A stretch of 64,000 nucleotides of DNA. Origin: Saprospiraceae bacterium. GTDB lineage: Bacteria; Bacteroidota; Bacteroidia; Chitinophagales; Saprospiraceae. Positions 43,617 to 55,200 of the stretch are shown here, piece after piece. A program made the translations under genes and the position numbers. The stretch lies in the NCBI GenBank assembly GCA_016715245.1, contig JADKAS010000003.1, positions 186,001 through 250,000 of the forward strand, written 5' to 3'. The stretch's first letter is position 1; each line of letters begins with the position of its first letter. Below the pieces are notes generated by a model. The model did no database searches and was not told where the DNA came from. It saw only the letters and a list, made by a program, of their open reading frames with translations.

Positions 43617-46388
43617 TTATTCATCAACATTTAAAAATGCGTTAGGTTGAATTATTAAGGATGAACCCGGCTGTAATTCTATAGATTTTACGGTAATGTT
43701 TTGACCTGTTTGTATTTCTATGCCTAAGCCTGCATTTGAAACAATCACAGGGGTCAGTGTTTGAGGCACACAAATGGGTGACCAGTTACATGGATTGTTC
43801 CATGCAGTGGATATACTTCCCATCCATGTTCTGGTTTGTTCCGAAGCACATGAAGGTGGTACAACGTTTACAGAACAAAGAGTTGTATGTGCATTACCTG
43901 ACCCGTCTGTAGCAGTCAGTACGACAGTCTGAACACCGATATGTGCACAGGTAAAATTTGTCAAAGGACTGGTTTCAATCCGGCTGCAATTATCTGTACT
44001 GTTACCTCCTGCCAATGCATTCGCATTCAATGTGCCATTTCCGGCATTATCTAAAGTAACTGTAGGTGCAGTATTCGGGCAAATAGCAACAGGGTTTTGA
44101 TTGTCAATGGTGGTGACAGTTTGATTGCACGAATTGGTATTTCCGCTTTGATCAGTTGCCACCCAATTCACTACAGTATTACCAATACCAAACGCATTTG
44201 GAGCATTGTTAAATAAACTTCCCCAGTAACCACCAACCCAATTGGAAGTAATTCCATTAAGTGCAAAATTATTCAGATTACCGTGATAGTTGTTTCCAGA
44301 ATCATCATTAGAAATATTTACTATTGGACCTGGATTTGATGTATTATTTCTGTTAAAATTACCATGATTAAAATGATGAATTACAATAAGATTTGCCTGA
44401 CTGTTCAATTCACTAAACCTGTTATTTACAATCTGTGCCTGAGTTCTTGCAACATTCCATATTCTTAATTCATCCATTGTGCCTTTAAAATAAGAAGCTG
44501 CCCAATCGGCTGGAGGTGGTACATCAGAACAGTCATTTTTACCCAAATGTAGATTGGCCGTGTTTGTATAACTACTTAAAGCACCTGAATTGGCCGTGAG
44601 TAACAAAATACCATTTACATACAAAGAATGTGTCAAGCCGTTTCTTGCCCATGCAACATGATGCCATTTATCATCATCAAAATTCATTTGTGTGGTTGTT
44701 GAGTTGAAACTACCAAAATTGCTGTCTCCTATGGCTTCTATGATAAATCTTCCCATTTCATCGATTTGTAAGTTCCAAAAAGAGGTGGAACCACATCCCA
44801 ACCGTTTACTTAAGATGATTTGTTCACGCGGACCTACTACATTGGGTATCTTAACCCATAACTCTATTGTAAAATTACCAGTGCCAAAATTGCCAACCGT
44901 ACTTCCAAGACTTACAACATCATTTATTCCATCAAAGTGTAAGGCATTTTTTACCATGATGTTGCAGTTGTCAGTGACAACAGGAGGTACTAAGGTTGTT
45001 GTACCAGTACATTGACTTGGTGTGTTGTTGATAGTTACATTGACGGGACAAGTAATTGTTGGAGGAATACTTTCACTTGTGATAGATCCGTTTGCATTGA
45101 CAATTCCACATCCTCCTGTGAGTGGTATGGCATAATTAAAAGTACCATTCACAGTTGGAGTACCGCTGATTGTAATCGTATTCCCGGCCCATGTAGCATT
45201 TACTCCACCAGGTAAGCCTGTTGGAGTACCTATGCCTGTTGCACCTGTTGTGGTGTGGGTGATATTGGTTATTGGTGTATTGATACAATAACTTGGCGTT
45301 GAGGATGCTGCTCCAACCGTATTCACCGCATTTACGATTATTGTACCTGTGGCATTCACTGTGCCGCAGCCACCTGTCAATGGTATGGTGTAATTAAATG
45401 TACCAGATGCTGACGGTGAACCTGCAAAAGTTATGGTATTCGAAGCCCAGCTTACTGTTACACTAGCCGGCAGACCTGTTGGTGTTCCTATACCAGTGGC
45501 ACCTGTTGTTCCCTGGCTTCTTGTGATGGTTGTTCCAATACATAGTGTAGTATTAGAAATTGTTGCTGCTGTATTATTTGGTGTCACGATTATTGTACCT
45601 GTGGCATTCACTATGCCGCAGCCACCTGTCAATGGAATCGTGTAATTAAATGTACCAGATGCTGACGGAGAACCTGCAAAAGTTATGGTATTCGATGCCC
45701 AGCTTACTGTTACACTAGCCGGCAGACCTGTTGGTGTTCCTATGCCAGTGGCACCTGTTGTTCCCTGGCTTCTTGTGATGGTTGTTCCAATACATAGTGT
45801 AGTATTAGAAATTGTTGCTGCTGTATTATTTGGTGTCACGATTATTGTACCTGTGGCATTCACTGTGCCGCAGCCACCTGTCAATGGTATGGTGTAATTA
45901 AATGTACCAGATGCTGACGGAGAACCTGCAAAAGTTATGGTATTCGATGCCCAGCTTACTGTTACACTAGCCGGCAGACCTGTTGGTGTTCCTATACCAG
46001 TGGCACCTGTTGTTCCCTGGCTTCTTGTGATGGTTGTTCCAATACATAGTGTAGTATTAGAAACTGTTGCTGCTGTATTATTTGGCGTCACGATTATGGT
46101 ACCTGTGGCATTGACACTTCCGCAGCCACCTGTCAATGGAATCGTGTAATTAAATGTACCAGATGCTGACGGAGAACCTGCAAAAGTTATGGTATTCGAT
46201 GCCCAGCTTACTGTTACATCAGCCGGCAGACCTGTTGGTGTTCCTATGCCAGTGGCACCTGTTGTTCCCTGGCTTCTTGTGATGGTTGTTCCAATACATA
46301 GTGTAGTATTAGAAACTGTTGCAGCTGTATTATTTGGCGTCACGATTATGGTACCTGTGGCATTGACACTTCCGCAGCCACCTGTCAA
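43617..46388 (-). CDS. Giant metzincin/LamG surface protein, C-terminal fragment (frame-split)
   Basis: About 923 residues in frame 2 (minus), the same frame as the N-terminal fragment. It opens in the near-identical 84-residue repeats, then a more diverged Ig-like repeat. Next comes a HYR domain interrupted by a LamG domain: PPTITCPVNVTINNT and VTDNC, then NALHFDGINDVVSLGS, and the HYR second half GIGNTVVNWVATDQSGN. A second HYR-like module (PVAICPNTAPTVTLD) and a C-terminal W-rich segment (TRTWMGSISTAWNNPCNW) end the protein at PNAFLNVDE. No T9SS sorting domain is visible. The break at its start is a one-base insertion at 46435-46439 (five A where sister repeats have four). Confidence 0.78.
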   Translation of the reverse strand: MTGGCGSVNATGTIIVTPNNTAATVSNTTLCIGTTITRSQGTTGATGIGTPTGLPADVTVSWASNTITFAGSPSASGTFNYTIPLTGGCGSVNATGTIIVTPNNTAATVSNTTLCIGTTITRSQGTTGATGIGTPTGLPASVTVSWASNTITFAGSPSASGTFNYTIPLTGGCGTVNATGTIIVTPNNTAATISNTTLCIGTTITRSQGTTGATGIGTPTGLPASVTVSWASNTITFAGSPSASGTFNYTIPLTGGCGIVNATGTIIVTPNNTAATISNTTLCIGTTITRSQGTTGATGIGTPTGLPASVTVSWASNTITFAGSPSASGTFNYTIPLTGGCGTVNATGTIIVNAVNTVGAASSTPSYCINTPITNITHTTTGATGIGTPTGLPGGVNATWAGNTITISGTPTVNGTFNYAIPLTGGCGIVNANGSITSESIPPTITCPVNVTINNTPSQCTGTTTLVPPVVTDNCNIMVKNALHFDGINDVVSLGSTVGNFGTGNFTIELWVKIPNVVGPREQIILSKRLGCGSTSFWNLQIDEMGRFIIEAIGDSNFGSFNSTTTQMNFDDDKWHHVAWARNGLTHSLYVNGILLLTANSGALSSYTNTANLHLGKNDCSDVPPPADWAASYFKGTMDELRIWNVARTQAQIVNNRFSELNSQANLIVIHHFNHGNFNRNNTSNPGPIVNISNDDSGNNYHGNLNNFALNGITSNWVGGYWGSLFNNAPNAFGIGNTVVNWVATDQSGNTNSCNQTVTTIDNQNPVAICPNTAPTVTLDNAGNGTLNANALAGGNSTDNCSRIETSPLTNFTCAHIGVQTVVLTATDGSGNAHTTLCSVNVVPPSCASEQTRTWMGSISTAWNNPCNWSPICVPQTLTPVIVSNAGLGIEIQTGQNITVKSIELQPGSSLIIQPNAFLNVDE

Positions 46389-49220
46389 TGGAATCGTGTA
46401 ATTAAATGTACCAGATGCTGACGGAGAACCTGCAAAAAGTTATGGTATTCGAAGCCCAGCTTACTGTTACATCAGCCGGCAGACCTGTTGGTGTTCCTAT
46501 GCCAGTGGCACCTGTTGTTCCCTGGCTTCTTGTGATGGTTGTTCCAATACATAGTGTAGTATTTGAAACTGTTGCTGCTGTATTATTTGGCGTCACGATT
46601 ATTGTACCTGTGGCATTCACTGTGCCACAGCCACCTGTCAATGGAATCGTGTAATTAAATGTACCAGATGCTGACGGTGAACCTGCAAAAGTTATGGTAT
46701 TCGAAGCCCAGCTTACTGTTACATCAGCCGGCAGACCTGTTGGTGTTCCTATGCCAGTGGCACCTGTTGTTCCCTGGCTTCTTGTGATGGTTGTTCCTAT
46801 ACACATTGTTGTATTAGAAACTGTTGCTGCTGTATTATTTGGCGTCACGATTATTGTACCTGTGGCATTGACACTTCCGCAGCCACCTGTCAATGGAATC
46901 GTGTAATTAAATGTACCAGATGCTGACGGTGAACCTGCAAAAGTTATGGTATTCGAAGCCCAGCTTACTGTTACATCAGCCGGCAGACCTGTTGGTGTTC
47001 CTATGCCAGTGGCACCTGTTGTTCCCTGGCTTCTTGTGATGGTTGTTCCAATACACATTGTTGTATTAGAAACTGTTGCTGCTGTATTTTGGCGTCACGA
47101 TTATGGTACCTGTGGCATTGACACTCCAGCCACCTGTCAAGGAATCGTGTAATTAAATGTCAGAGCTGACGGTGAACCTGCAAAGTTATGGTACGACCCA
47201 GCTACTGTTACATCAGCCGCAGACTGTTGGTGTGCCAGTGGCACCTGTTGTTCCGGCTTGTGATGGTTGTTCCAATACATAGTGTAGTATTAGAAACTGT
47301 TGCTGCTGTGTTGTTTGGCGTCACGATTATGGTACCTGTGGCATTGACTGTGCCACAGCCGCCTGTCAATGGAATGCTATAGTTATAGGTGCTGCTAGAT
47401 GTTGGTGTACCACTTATCGTGATCGTATTCGATGCCCATGCTGCTGTCACTCCCGGTGGCAATCCTGTAGGTGTGCCAATGCCTGTAGCTCCTGTAGTGG
47501 TTCTTGTTATTGAGGTCAATGCTGTGTTAATACATAGAGTTGGATTAGAAGATGGTAGACCAACAGACTGTATAGGTTGTGTTGGATTGCCCAGCCAGTT
47601 ACCTGTATTACCCGATAGAACAAAATTGACCAATGTGCCATCGTTATTTGATGAACTACGGTCATCTAAAACTGTAAGGCCAGCGTTATTTCCACCGGGA
47701 ATGGCTGGGCCATTGTTGAAATCATAATAAGTAATTAATCCTGATTCACTACCTGAAATACTTGCATTTTTAAGTAGATTAATATCATTGGCTGAACGGG
47801 CCACATTCCAAATTCTGACTTCGTCAAGCTGGCCATTAAAATTGACACCAGAACATGTGTTATTACCTAAAACAATATTGGCAGAATTATTAAATTCTGT
47901 GTAAGAAAATCCATTAATATCTTCAATCCAGTCAATATAAATTTTTAAACTCGTCCCAGACCTTACAATTGCAATATGATGCCAATTATTATCGGAAATG
48001 ATGTTATTTGAGGTAACGTTTGTCCCGTTCCCACAGCTGGCATTTTGCGAACCTTCCACCATTAATTTGCCGTCATTCCTTTGAATAATATTCCAGAAAT
48101 TTACACATCCACAAAAATCCCTTTTAGAAATGATACATTTATTTGAGGATGGTGTAGCAGATTTTATGCTAAATTCAATGGTGAAATTTCCTGTTCCAAA
48201 ATTGCCAAAAGTGTTATTTGCATTTACCTGATCATTTGTGCCATCAAAATGTAAAGAAAGTGTATTTTCATCAACGATTCCGTTACAGTTTTCATCTACA
48301 CTATTTCCACATGTTTCTGTGGCATCAGGCTTGATTACTGAATCGTTGTCATTACAATCGTAGTTGTTGGTCACCCAATTTCCAACAGGGCATGTTGTAA
48401 GAGGATCTCCACCAAACCCATCATTGTCATTATCATGATAACCACTAAATGTATTGACAGTGATCGTACCTGCAGCGTTCACACTTCCACAACCTCCCGT
48501 GAGAGGAATTGAATAATTAAATGCTCCCCCAACTGTTGGTATGCCACTTACTGTCAATACATTACCTGACCATGATGCAGTGACTCCTGTTGGAAGTCCT
48601 GTTGGTGTTCCTATACCTGTGGCACCAGTTGTCGTTCTTGTTATTGGAGTTAAAGCTGTGTTGATACATATCGTCGGATTGGAAGAAGGAGTGCCTGCTG
48701 TATTAATATTTACTGTAATGGTGCCTGTGGCATTGACACTACCACATCCGCCAGTCAATGGTATTGAATAGTTGAATACCCCAACGGCATTTGGAGTGCC
48801 ACTAATCGTAATCGTATTGCTTGACCAAGCTGCATTAACACCTGCTGGAAGGCCTGTTGGCGAACCAATACCTGTAGCGCCTGTGGTGGTTCTTGTTATT
48901 GGAATTAAAGCAGTATTGATACATAAGGTTGGATTTGAAGATGGTGTGCCGGGTGTATTTACAGCATTTACAGTAATTGTACCTGTGGCATTCACAGTTC
49001 CGCAACCACCTGTCAATGGAATTGAATAGTTAAATACTCCACTGACTGATGGTGTACCACTAATGGTAATTGTATTACTTGCCCAGGCTGCTGTAACTCC
49101 AGATGGAAGTCCTGTTGGAGCACCTATGCCTGTAGCTCCTGTTGTTGTATGGGTGATATTGGTCAATGCTGTATTTATGCACAATGTTGGTGTAGAAGAT
49201 GGATATCCGGGAGTGTTTAC
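45120..49220 (-). repeat. Tandem Ig-like protein repeats, with a near-identical 252-bp core array (45370-47390)
   Basis: The core array has about eight head-to-tail copies of 252 bp (84 codons), each with CIGTTITRSQGTTGATG, GIGTPTGLPADVTVSWAS and GTFNYTIPLTGGCG. Copies are nearly identical at the DNA level, apart from the degraded copy at 47085-47264. Diverged relatives flank it at 45120-45370 and 48430-49220 (CINTALTPITRTTTGATG). The true copy number may be wrong, because such identical tandem repeats are often collapsed or misjoined in assembly. Confidence 0.9.
46402..47058 (-). CDS. Giant metzincin/LamG surface protein, middle fragment of the repeat array
   Basis: About 218 residues in frame 0, made only of the 84-residue repeats (opening MCIGTTITRSQGTTG, an internal repeat position). 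It ends abruptly in ITFCRFSVSIWYI when the extra A at 46435-46439 shifts the frame. The upstream boundary is the degraded repeat copy at about 47085-47264. It is not an independent gene: both ends are inside repeat units that match those of the flanking fragments. Confidence 0.75.
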   Translation of the reverse strand: MCIGTTITRSQGTTGATGIGTPTGLPADVTVSWASNTITFAGSPSASGTFNYTIPLTGGCGSVNATGTIIVTPNNTAATVSNTTMCIGTTITRSQGTTGATGIGTPTGLPADVTVSWASNTITFAGSPSASGTFNYTIPLTGGCGTVNATGTIIVTPNNTAATVSNTTLCIGTTITRSQGTTGATGIGTPTGLPADVTVSWASNTITFCRFSVSIWYI

Positions 49221-52200
49221 ATTTACAGGGTTGCCCAGCCAGTTGCTCGAATTACCTGTAAGAGCAAAATTGACCAATGTGCCATTGTTATTTGATGAGC
49301 TATTGTCATCTAAGACTGTAAGATCAGTATTATTTCCACCGGGGATGGCTGGGCCATTATTGAAATCATAATAAGTTATTAATCCTGCTTCATTACCTAT
49401 AAGACTTGCATTTTTCAATAGGTTTATATCGTTTACATTACGTGCAACATTCCAAATTCTAACTTCATCTATTTGTCCATTAAAAAAAGCATTACAAATA
49501 CTATTACCTAAAATGAGATTAGCAGTATTATCATAGCTGAACGCAGAAACTGTTATTGACTGATCAATGATACCATCTATTATAACCATCAAGCTACTGC
49601 CATTTCTTGTAACTGCAACATGATGCCAATTATTATCATTAATACTTGCAGAAGATACAACTATCGTATTATTGATATTCCCTGCCTGCCTCATTTCAAC
49701 TTCCAGTTTTCCATTTGAATTTACATTAAGATTCCAAAAATTATTGCTGGAGTTACAAGTTGGTCTTTTTGACAATAATACTTTTGAGGTTGCAGAAGTC
49801 TTGAGTTGCAACTCAATCGTGAAATTTCCAGTTCCAAAATTACCAATACTAGTTCCTGAAGTAACATAGTCATTTGTACCATCGAAATGCAGAGATAAGG
49901 TATTTTCATCAGTGGCTCCATTACAATTTTCATCTACACCATTGCCACAGGATTCTACAGCACTTGGTTTAATGGCTACATTGTTGTCATTACAATCATA
50001 ATTATTGGTTTTGAACGTTGCCATTGATCCACAAGACCATGTGGTGGTACCACCATATCCATCATTATCAGTATCTGAATATAAAGTATAAGGTTTTCCA
50101 GTAACCCAATTGGATGTAGAGTCTGTTAAAACAAAACCTGGTGACAATGTGCCATGTGCATTGTTACTTGTACGGTCTCTTACTTCAATAAGTCCAGTAT
50201 TATTCATTTCAGGTCTTCCATGATCCATCGTGTAATATCTTATCAGGTTGGCTTCATTACCTAAGAGTCGATAATTCATCCGATCATTGATCTGTGTCTG
50301 ATTCAGCGCTACATCCCAATATCTAAAATCATCGATTGCCCCTAAAAAGTTATTGCCTATTTTTACACTTGTATTAGTAATTGCATCATTGATTGTGTTT
50401 GTCCATTCCAGGACTCCGTTAACATAAGTTTTTAAATTATTACTTCCGTATCCATCATGAACAAATGCAATGTGTGTCCATTGACCTGTAGAGAATACTG
50501 GATTTGTGCTTTGCGCCAGTAATGTATGAGATTGATACTGAAATCTACCAGAAGATCCAATTTTAAGCACGGTATATTTTGAACCTCCAATCCACTCAAT
50601 AATATTGTTAGCATTATCACTATCCAATTTCACCCATGCTTCAACTGTAAAAGAAGTTGAGTGAGCCAGATTCGGACAAGAAATGCTTTTGGAAGAACCT
50701 CCGATATGTATTGCTTTATTGACTTCAGTATCAGTATTTCCATCACAATCATCATCTAAGGTATTACCACAAACTTCATTGATATAAGGATGTATATTGG
50801 CATTATTATCATTGCAATCTAAATTATTAGAAACAGAAACTCCTGAATATCCGCAAGTAATACCTTCACCTCCATAGCCATCACCATCCAAATCCTTAAA
50901 AACAAAAGAAGGCAGGTCGCCTGAAACAACGTTCGAGAAAGGACCTGACATAGCCAGGTTTTGAACAGAAGCAGTACCGTAAGCGGTGGCTGCATTAATA
51001 AAATTTGTTACTGAAGGATTGTTGCCAAAAGGTTGTCCGTTCTCTAATCCGTAATATGCTTTCAGATTTGATTCATTACCAACTGGATAACATATCATAT
51101 CTTCCATGATTTCGCTTGCTGTTCTGGCAGCAGACCAAATTTTTATTTCGTCAAGTGAACCTTTAAAGTTGAGCCATTGACCAGCATTGCCTGCTCCAAA
51201 AATCATATTCTCCAAGTTATTGCCTGGTTGTGCAAAAGAAGCTCCGTATGTTTGTGTATTTACAAGATTGCCATTTAAATAAAACTTCAAGGTTCGATCT
51301 GCGGTTGTTCTGGTTACAGCCACATTTTGCCATGTGTTTAAGGTCAAATTTCCTGTGAAAGTTTTTTCTACGGTATTGTCATATCCACAACAATCGTCAG
51401 AATGTTTATAACGAACTTGACTTCCATTCAGACTAATGATAAATTCCAAGCCATTAAATATCAAAGTTTGTTGTCCTGATAAAATATCTGGTTTCACCCA
51501 AAAAGAAACCGTCATATCTCCTTGCAATGCCTGGCCGTTCTGCGCAATGGAAAGATGGTCATTGATACCATCAAAATGTACGGCTCTACGGCATGTTCCA
51601 GAGTTCATGGAAATAGGCAAAGACTGATTTGCCGAACTACCGCAACTGTTGACCGATCTGACCAATAAATTTCCTCCGGAACCATTGGCAGTAACGGTAA
51701 TTTGTTTTGTAGTTGAAGTTCCGGTCCATCCTGCCGGCAATGTCCAGATATAGCTGTTGGCCCCGGGTACTTCATCAATTGAATAGATCAGAACTGCATT
51801 GGCACAAATTACATTTCCTCCGGCAATGGCTCCGGGTGTAGCTGGGGCTGATGTACTGCAATTGACAGTTAATGTTACTGTATTCGTAGTGTCTGTCAAA
51901 CAACTATTTGATACAATACATCTGAATTTTCGATCATCGAGGGATAAACCTGCTGAAGTAATACTGTATGTAGCAGCATTTGCTCCAGAGATATTTGAAT
52001 AAGTCTGACCACCGTCAGTGCTTTGTTGCCAGACATAGTTTGTCGAACCTCCACCTCCGGAAACTGCCGTGGTAAAATTTACATTTGTTCCTTCTGTAAC
52101 CGTTTGTGAAACTGGTTGTGTAGTAATCTGAACCAAAACAGGAGTTACAGCAAAGCTTTGTGTATTGGTATTATTGCCACAATAATCTGTCCCAGTAATT

Positions 52201-55200
52201 GAGACATTACCACTTGTAGCTGAGGGTTTTACAAAAATCATATTACCAAAATAAGTGACTGTCCATCCTGAAGGAGTTGTCCAGTTCCATGTAGCAATAT
52301 TGATATTAGGATTTACATAATAGGTGTAATAATTATCCTGACATGGAGAAGCAGGGCCTGTAATAGTATTAATAGTCTGCGCACTACATGTCATGCTCAA
52401 TGTTGCGGCATTTGTTTGCTGTATATCACAACCATTGGAGATCAGGCATCGGAACTGGTAACTGTTTTGCCCTGAACTGATTGTATGTGCATATGTTGCC
52501 ATCGTTGCACCAACCAAAATATCAAAAGAAGTACCGCCATTGGTGCTTCTATACCATTGGTAGGAAAGATTGTTTCCTGTTGCATTTACCGTATAAGATA
52601 CAGTTGAACCCCTTACACCACTTTGATTGGTAGGATGTGAATTGATGGTTATGTTTCCATTCGTACAGGTAGGGCAAGTAGGGATATTCTTTGTAGAAAG
52701 AGACCTGATGACACCATTTTGCATTATCCCATGATTAGTATTGCTTGTCTTATCCGTTACTGTCAGACTGCTTGCAGTACATGTTGTACCTTCAATAGGA
52801 TAATAAGCCAATAAACCACTTTCACTTCCTGCAAGTGTACAGTTCATATTGTTATTAATTTCAGTAACTGTGCGTGCCACATTCCAGATACGGATTTCAT
52901 CTAAATTTCCTGTAAAATGCGTATTGGAATTAAAAACTGAACAAACCTGATTCCCAATTATTATTTTTGCTGAATTACTAAAATTGTAAAGATGTGCATC
53001 ATCTATATTAATATCTAACACACCATCAACATAGCCTAATATATTGGTTCCTGACCGCACAAATGCCACATGATGCCAGTTTCCGTCAGCTACCGTTGTA
53101 TTAGTTCCGATGTACTCTACTTGGTTATTACAAAGGTTATTGGATATAAATTCAGCAGTGATTTTACCGGTTTTGATGTTGAAGTGCCAAAAATTATCAC
53201 AATCACAGGCAGGTCGCTTAGTTATCAAAGTACTGTTCAGATCTGTCGTTTTTACCCACATTTCAATGGTAAAATTACCGGTTCCGAAATTGCCCATAGT
53301 AGTGCTCTGAATTTCAATCTGATCGTTGGTTCCATCTAACGTCAGCATTTCGGCTTTAACCGGAACAGTACTGTTTTCAATGGTAAAATTTGTATTGGAA
53401 ATATCAAAAAAGATATTACCCACAGCTTCCACTTTTATCCGGCTGGTATTTGAACACACTCCTGAAGGTAACGTGATGTTTTGTGTACCATCATTGGGGG
53501 TGGAAGCTGCCAGCACATATTCGTAATTATATCCGCCATCGAGAGAAAGACTGATTTTTACATTCTGGCAATTTACATTCACATTTGTGGTATTGGCCAC
53601 ATCCCAGGTTACCGTTTGACTACTTCCCTGCTGCCAGGTAACATTGGTATTTGGGGCTGTCACCAAAAATGGACCAGCAGTACCGTCTACCTGAAAACTT
53701 ACTTCCTGATGAGTGGTGCCACCACAGCCCGGATGGTTATCTCTTACATACATTCTGTATTTTATATTCCGGGTATAGGTTGGCAGTCTTTCATATACCG
53801 TGGATGTATTAGATAACAGGTCTGACAATTGTGGTATCGTCCTTCTGGGCGAAGGAGAAGGATAAAACATACGTTGGATAGGAACATTTCCATCTGCAGG
53901 AGTTGGTGGTGTTTGTATAGATATAGTGGTTGCTGTAAAATCTATATTACGGATATTAACTTGCTCCCAGGAGTAGGTCAATGGATCGCCGTCTGCGTCG
54001 CTTCCAGTACCTGCCAATTCGAATGGAGTAGAGACAGGGATATGAAAACCACTGGCGGGCACAGTAGAAGTAGGTATATTATTCCCAGTATTTAATGTTT
54101 TGTAACAAGATTGAGCATTGATTTGATTGGTCATCTGTATTTGAGAATATACTCCAAAGTAGCTCAAATTACCAGCAGGAATGATATCATCCACTCCGCA
54201 ATTATTTTTGTATGACATGATGGTAGTTCCTGACCCATATTCGTTGGTGCCAAATTGACCATTGTTGGATGGACCGCAACTCGTCCACGTATGGTCTGCG
54301 TTGAATTGATGTCCAATCTCATGAGAGGTAACATCAAGATTATTGTATCTCGAGAAATTCCAGGCCTTTGTGCTTGAACAAATGGACGGCTTTCCCGCAG
54401 CGCAACAGCCATTTGTAACCATTACTAATCCAATATCAAAGTTTTCGCTGCCAATCAAAGCATTGGACACTATAATATTTTCATTAGCTGATTCGCCGCC
54501 ACCATAAGCTGTGAAAGGGTCGGTCGCATCATCTAAAAATAAAAGATTTTCTTCCCCAACAGGCAAGACGAATCTTACAGATAAATCACGTTCGTATATC
54601 GTATTGATTTCCCCCAGGAATGTTACTACGGCAGCCAGTGCCTGAGGTTTTGATGTCCATCCTTCTTGTTGAGCCAAACTTCCGGTTACGGTCATAGCAA
54701 GACGAAAAACCCTAAGCACATCGCCGGTTTCGTTGGGTAACATCATGCGGTTATGGCCTTCTTCATGACGATGTTCTTCAGCGTCGCCTTGCCAATCGCA
54801 TTTGAATGGTTGGTCATTTGCAGGATCGTCTTTTCTCCAAAAGGATAGGTAAATTGTTGGATCATCTTTCAATATTTTTCTTATTACTACTTCCTGGCCT
54901 TTTACCATATCTGTAAAATTCGCACCAAACCCATAAGGGCTCACAGTCATTCTGCCTGTTATTAAAGGATTATCCAACGCTCTGATAATGTAACTTTGAA
55001 TTTCCGGATATTTGGCAGCCAACTCAGGTTCCATCAATGAGCTTTCCCAAATTTGAAATTTTTGAAAAGTTCCGTCCGGCAATGGTAATTCAATTATGGT
55101 TGTCTTATTGCGCAAATTGCCGATTTCATTTTTAGCTGTTTTGGCCATGGCCATCATTGATTCGACTTGCAATTTCAATACTTTCCCTTTTTTTAAATCC

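Noticed and set aside
45433..47382. A series of similar plus-strand frames of about 70 codons at 252-bp spacing
   Set aside because: They are the antisense shadow of the minus-strand repeat array. Since 252 is divisible by three, the same opposite-strand frame stays open in each unit; no start signal or family feature supports them.
45120..49220. CRISPR array or other short-repeat locus
   Set aside because: The repeats are 252 bp, contiguous and in-frame coding, without unique spacers of 30-40 bp; they are protein-coding tandem repeats.
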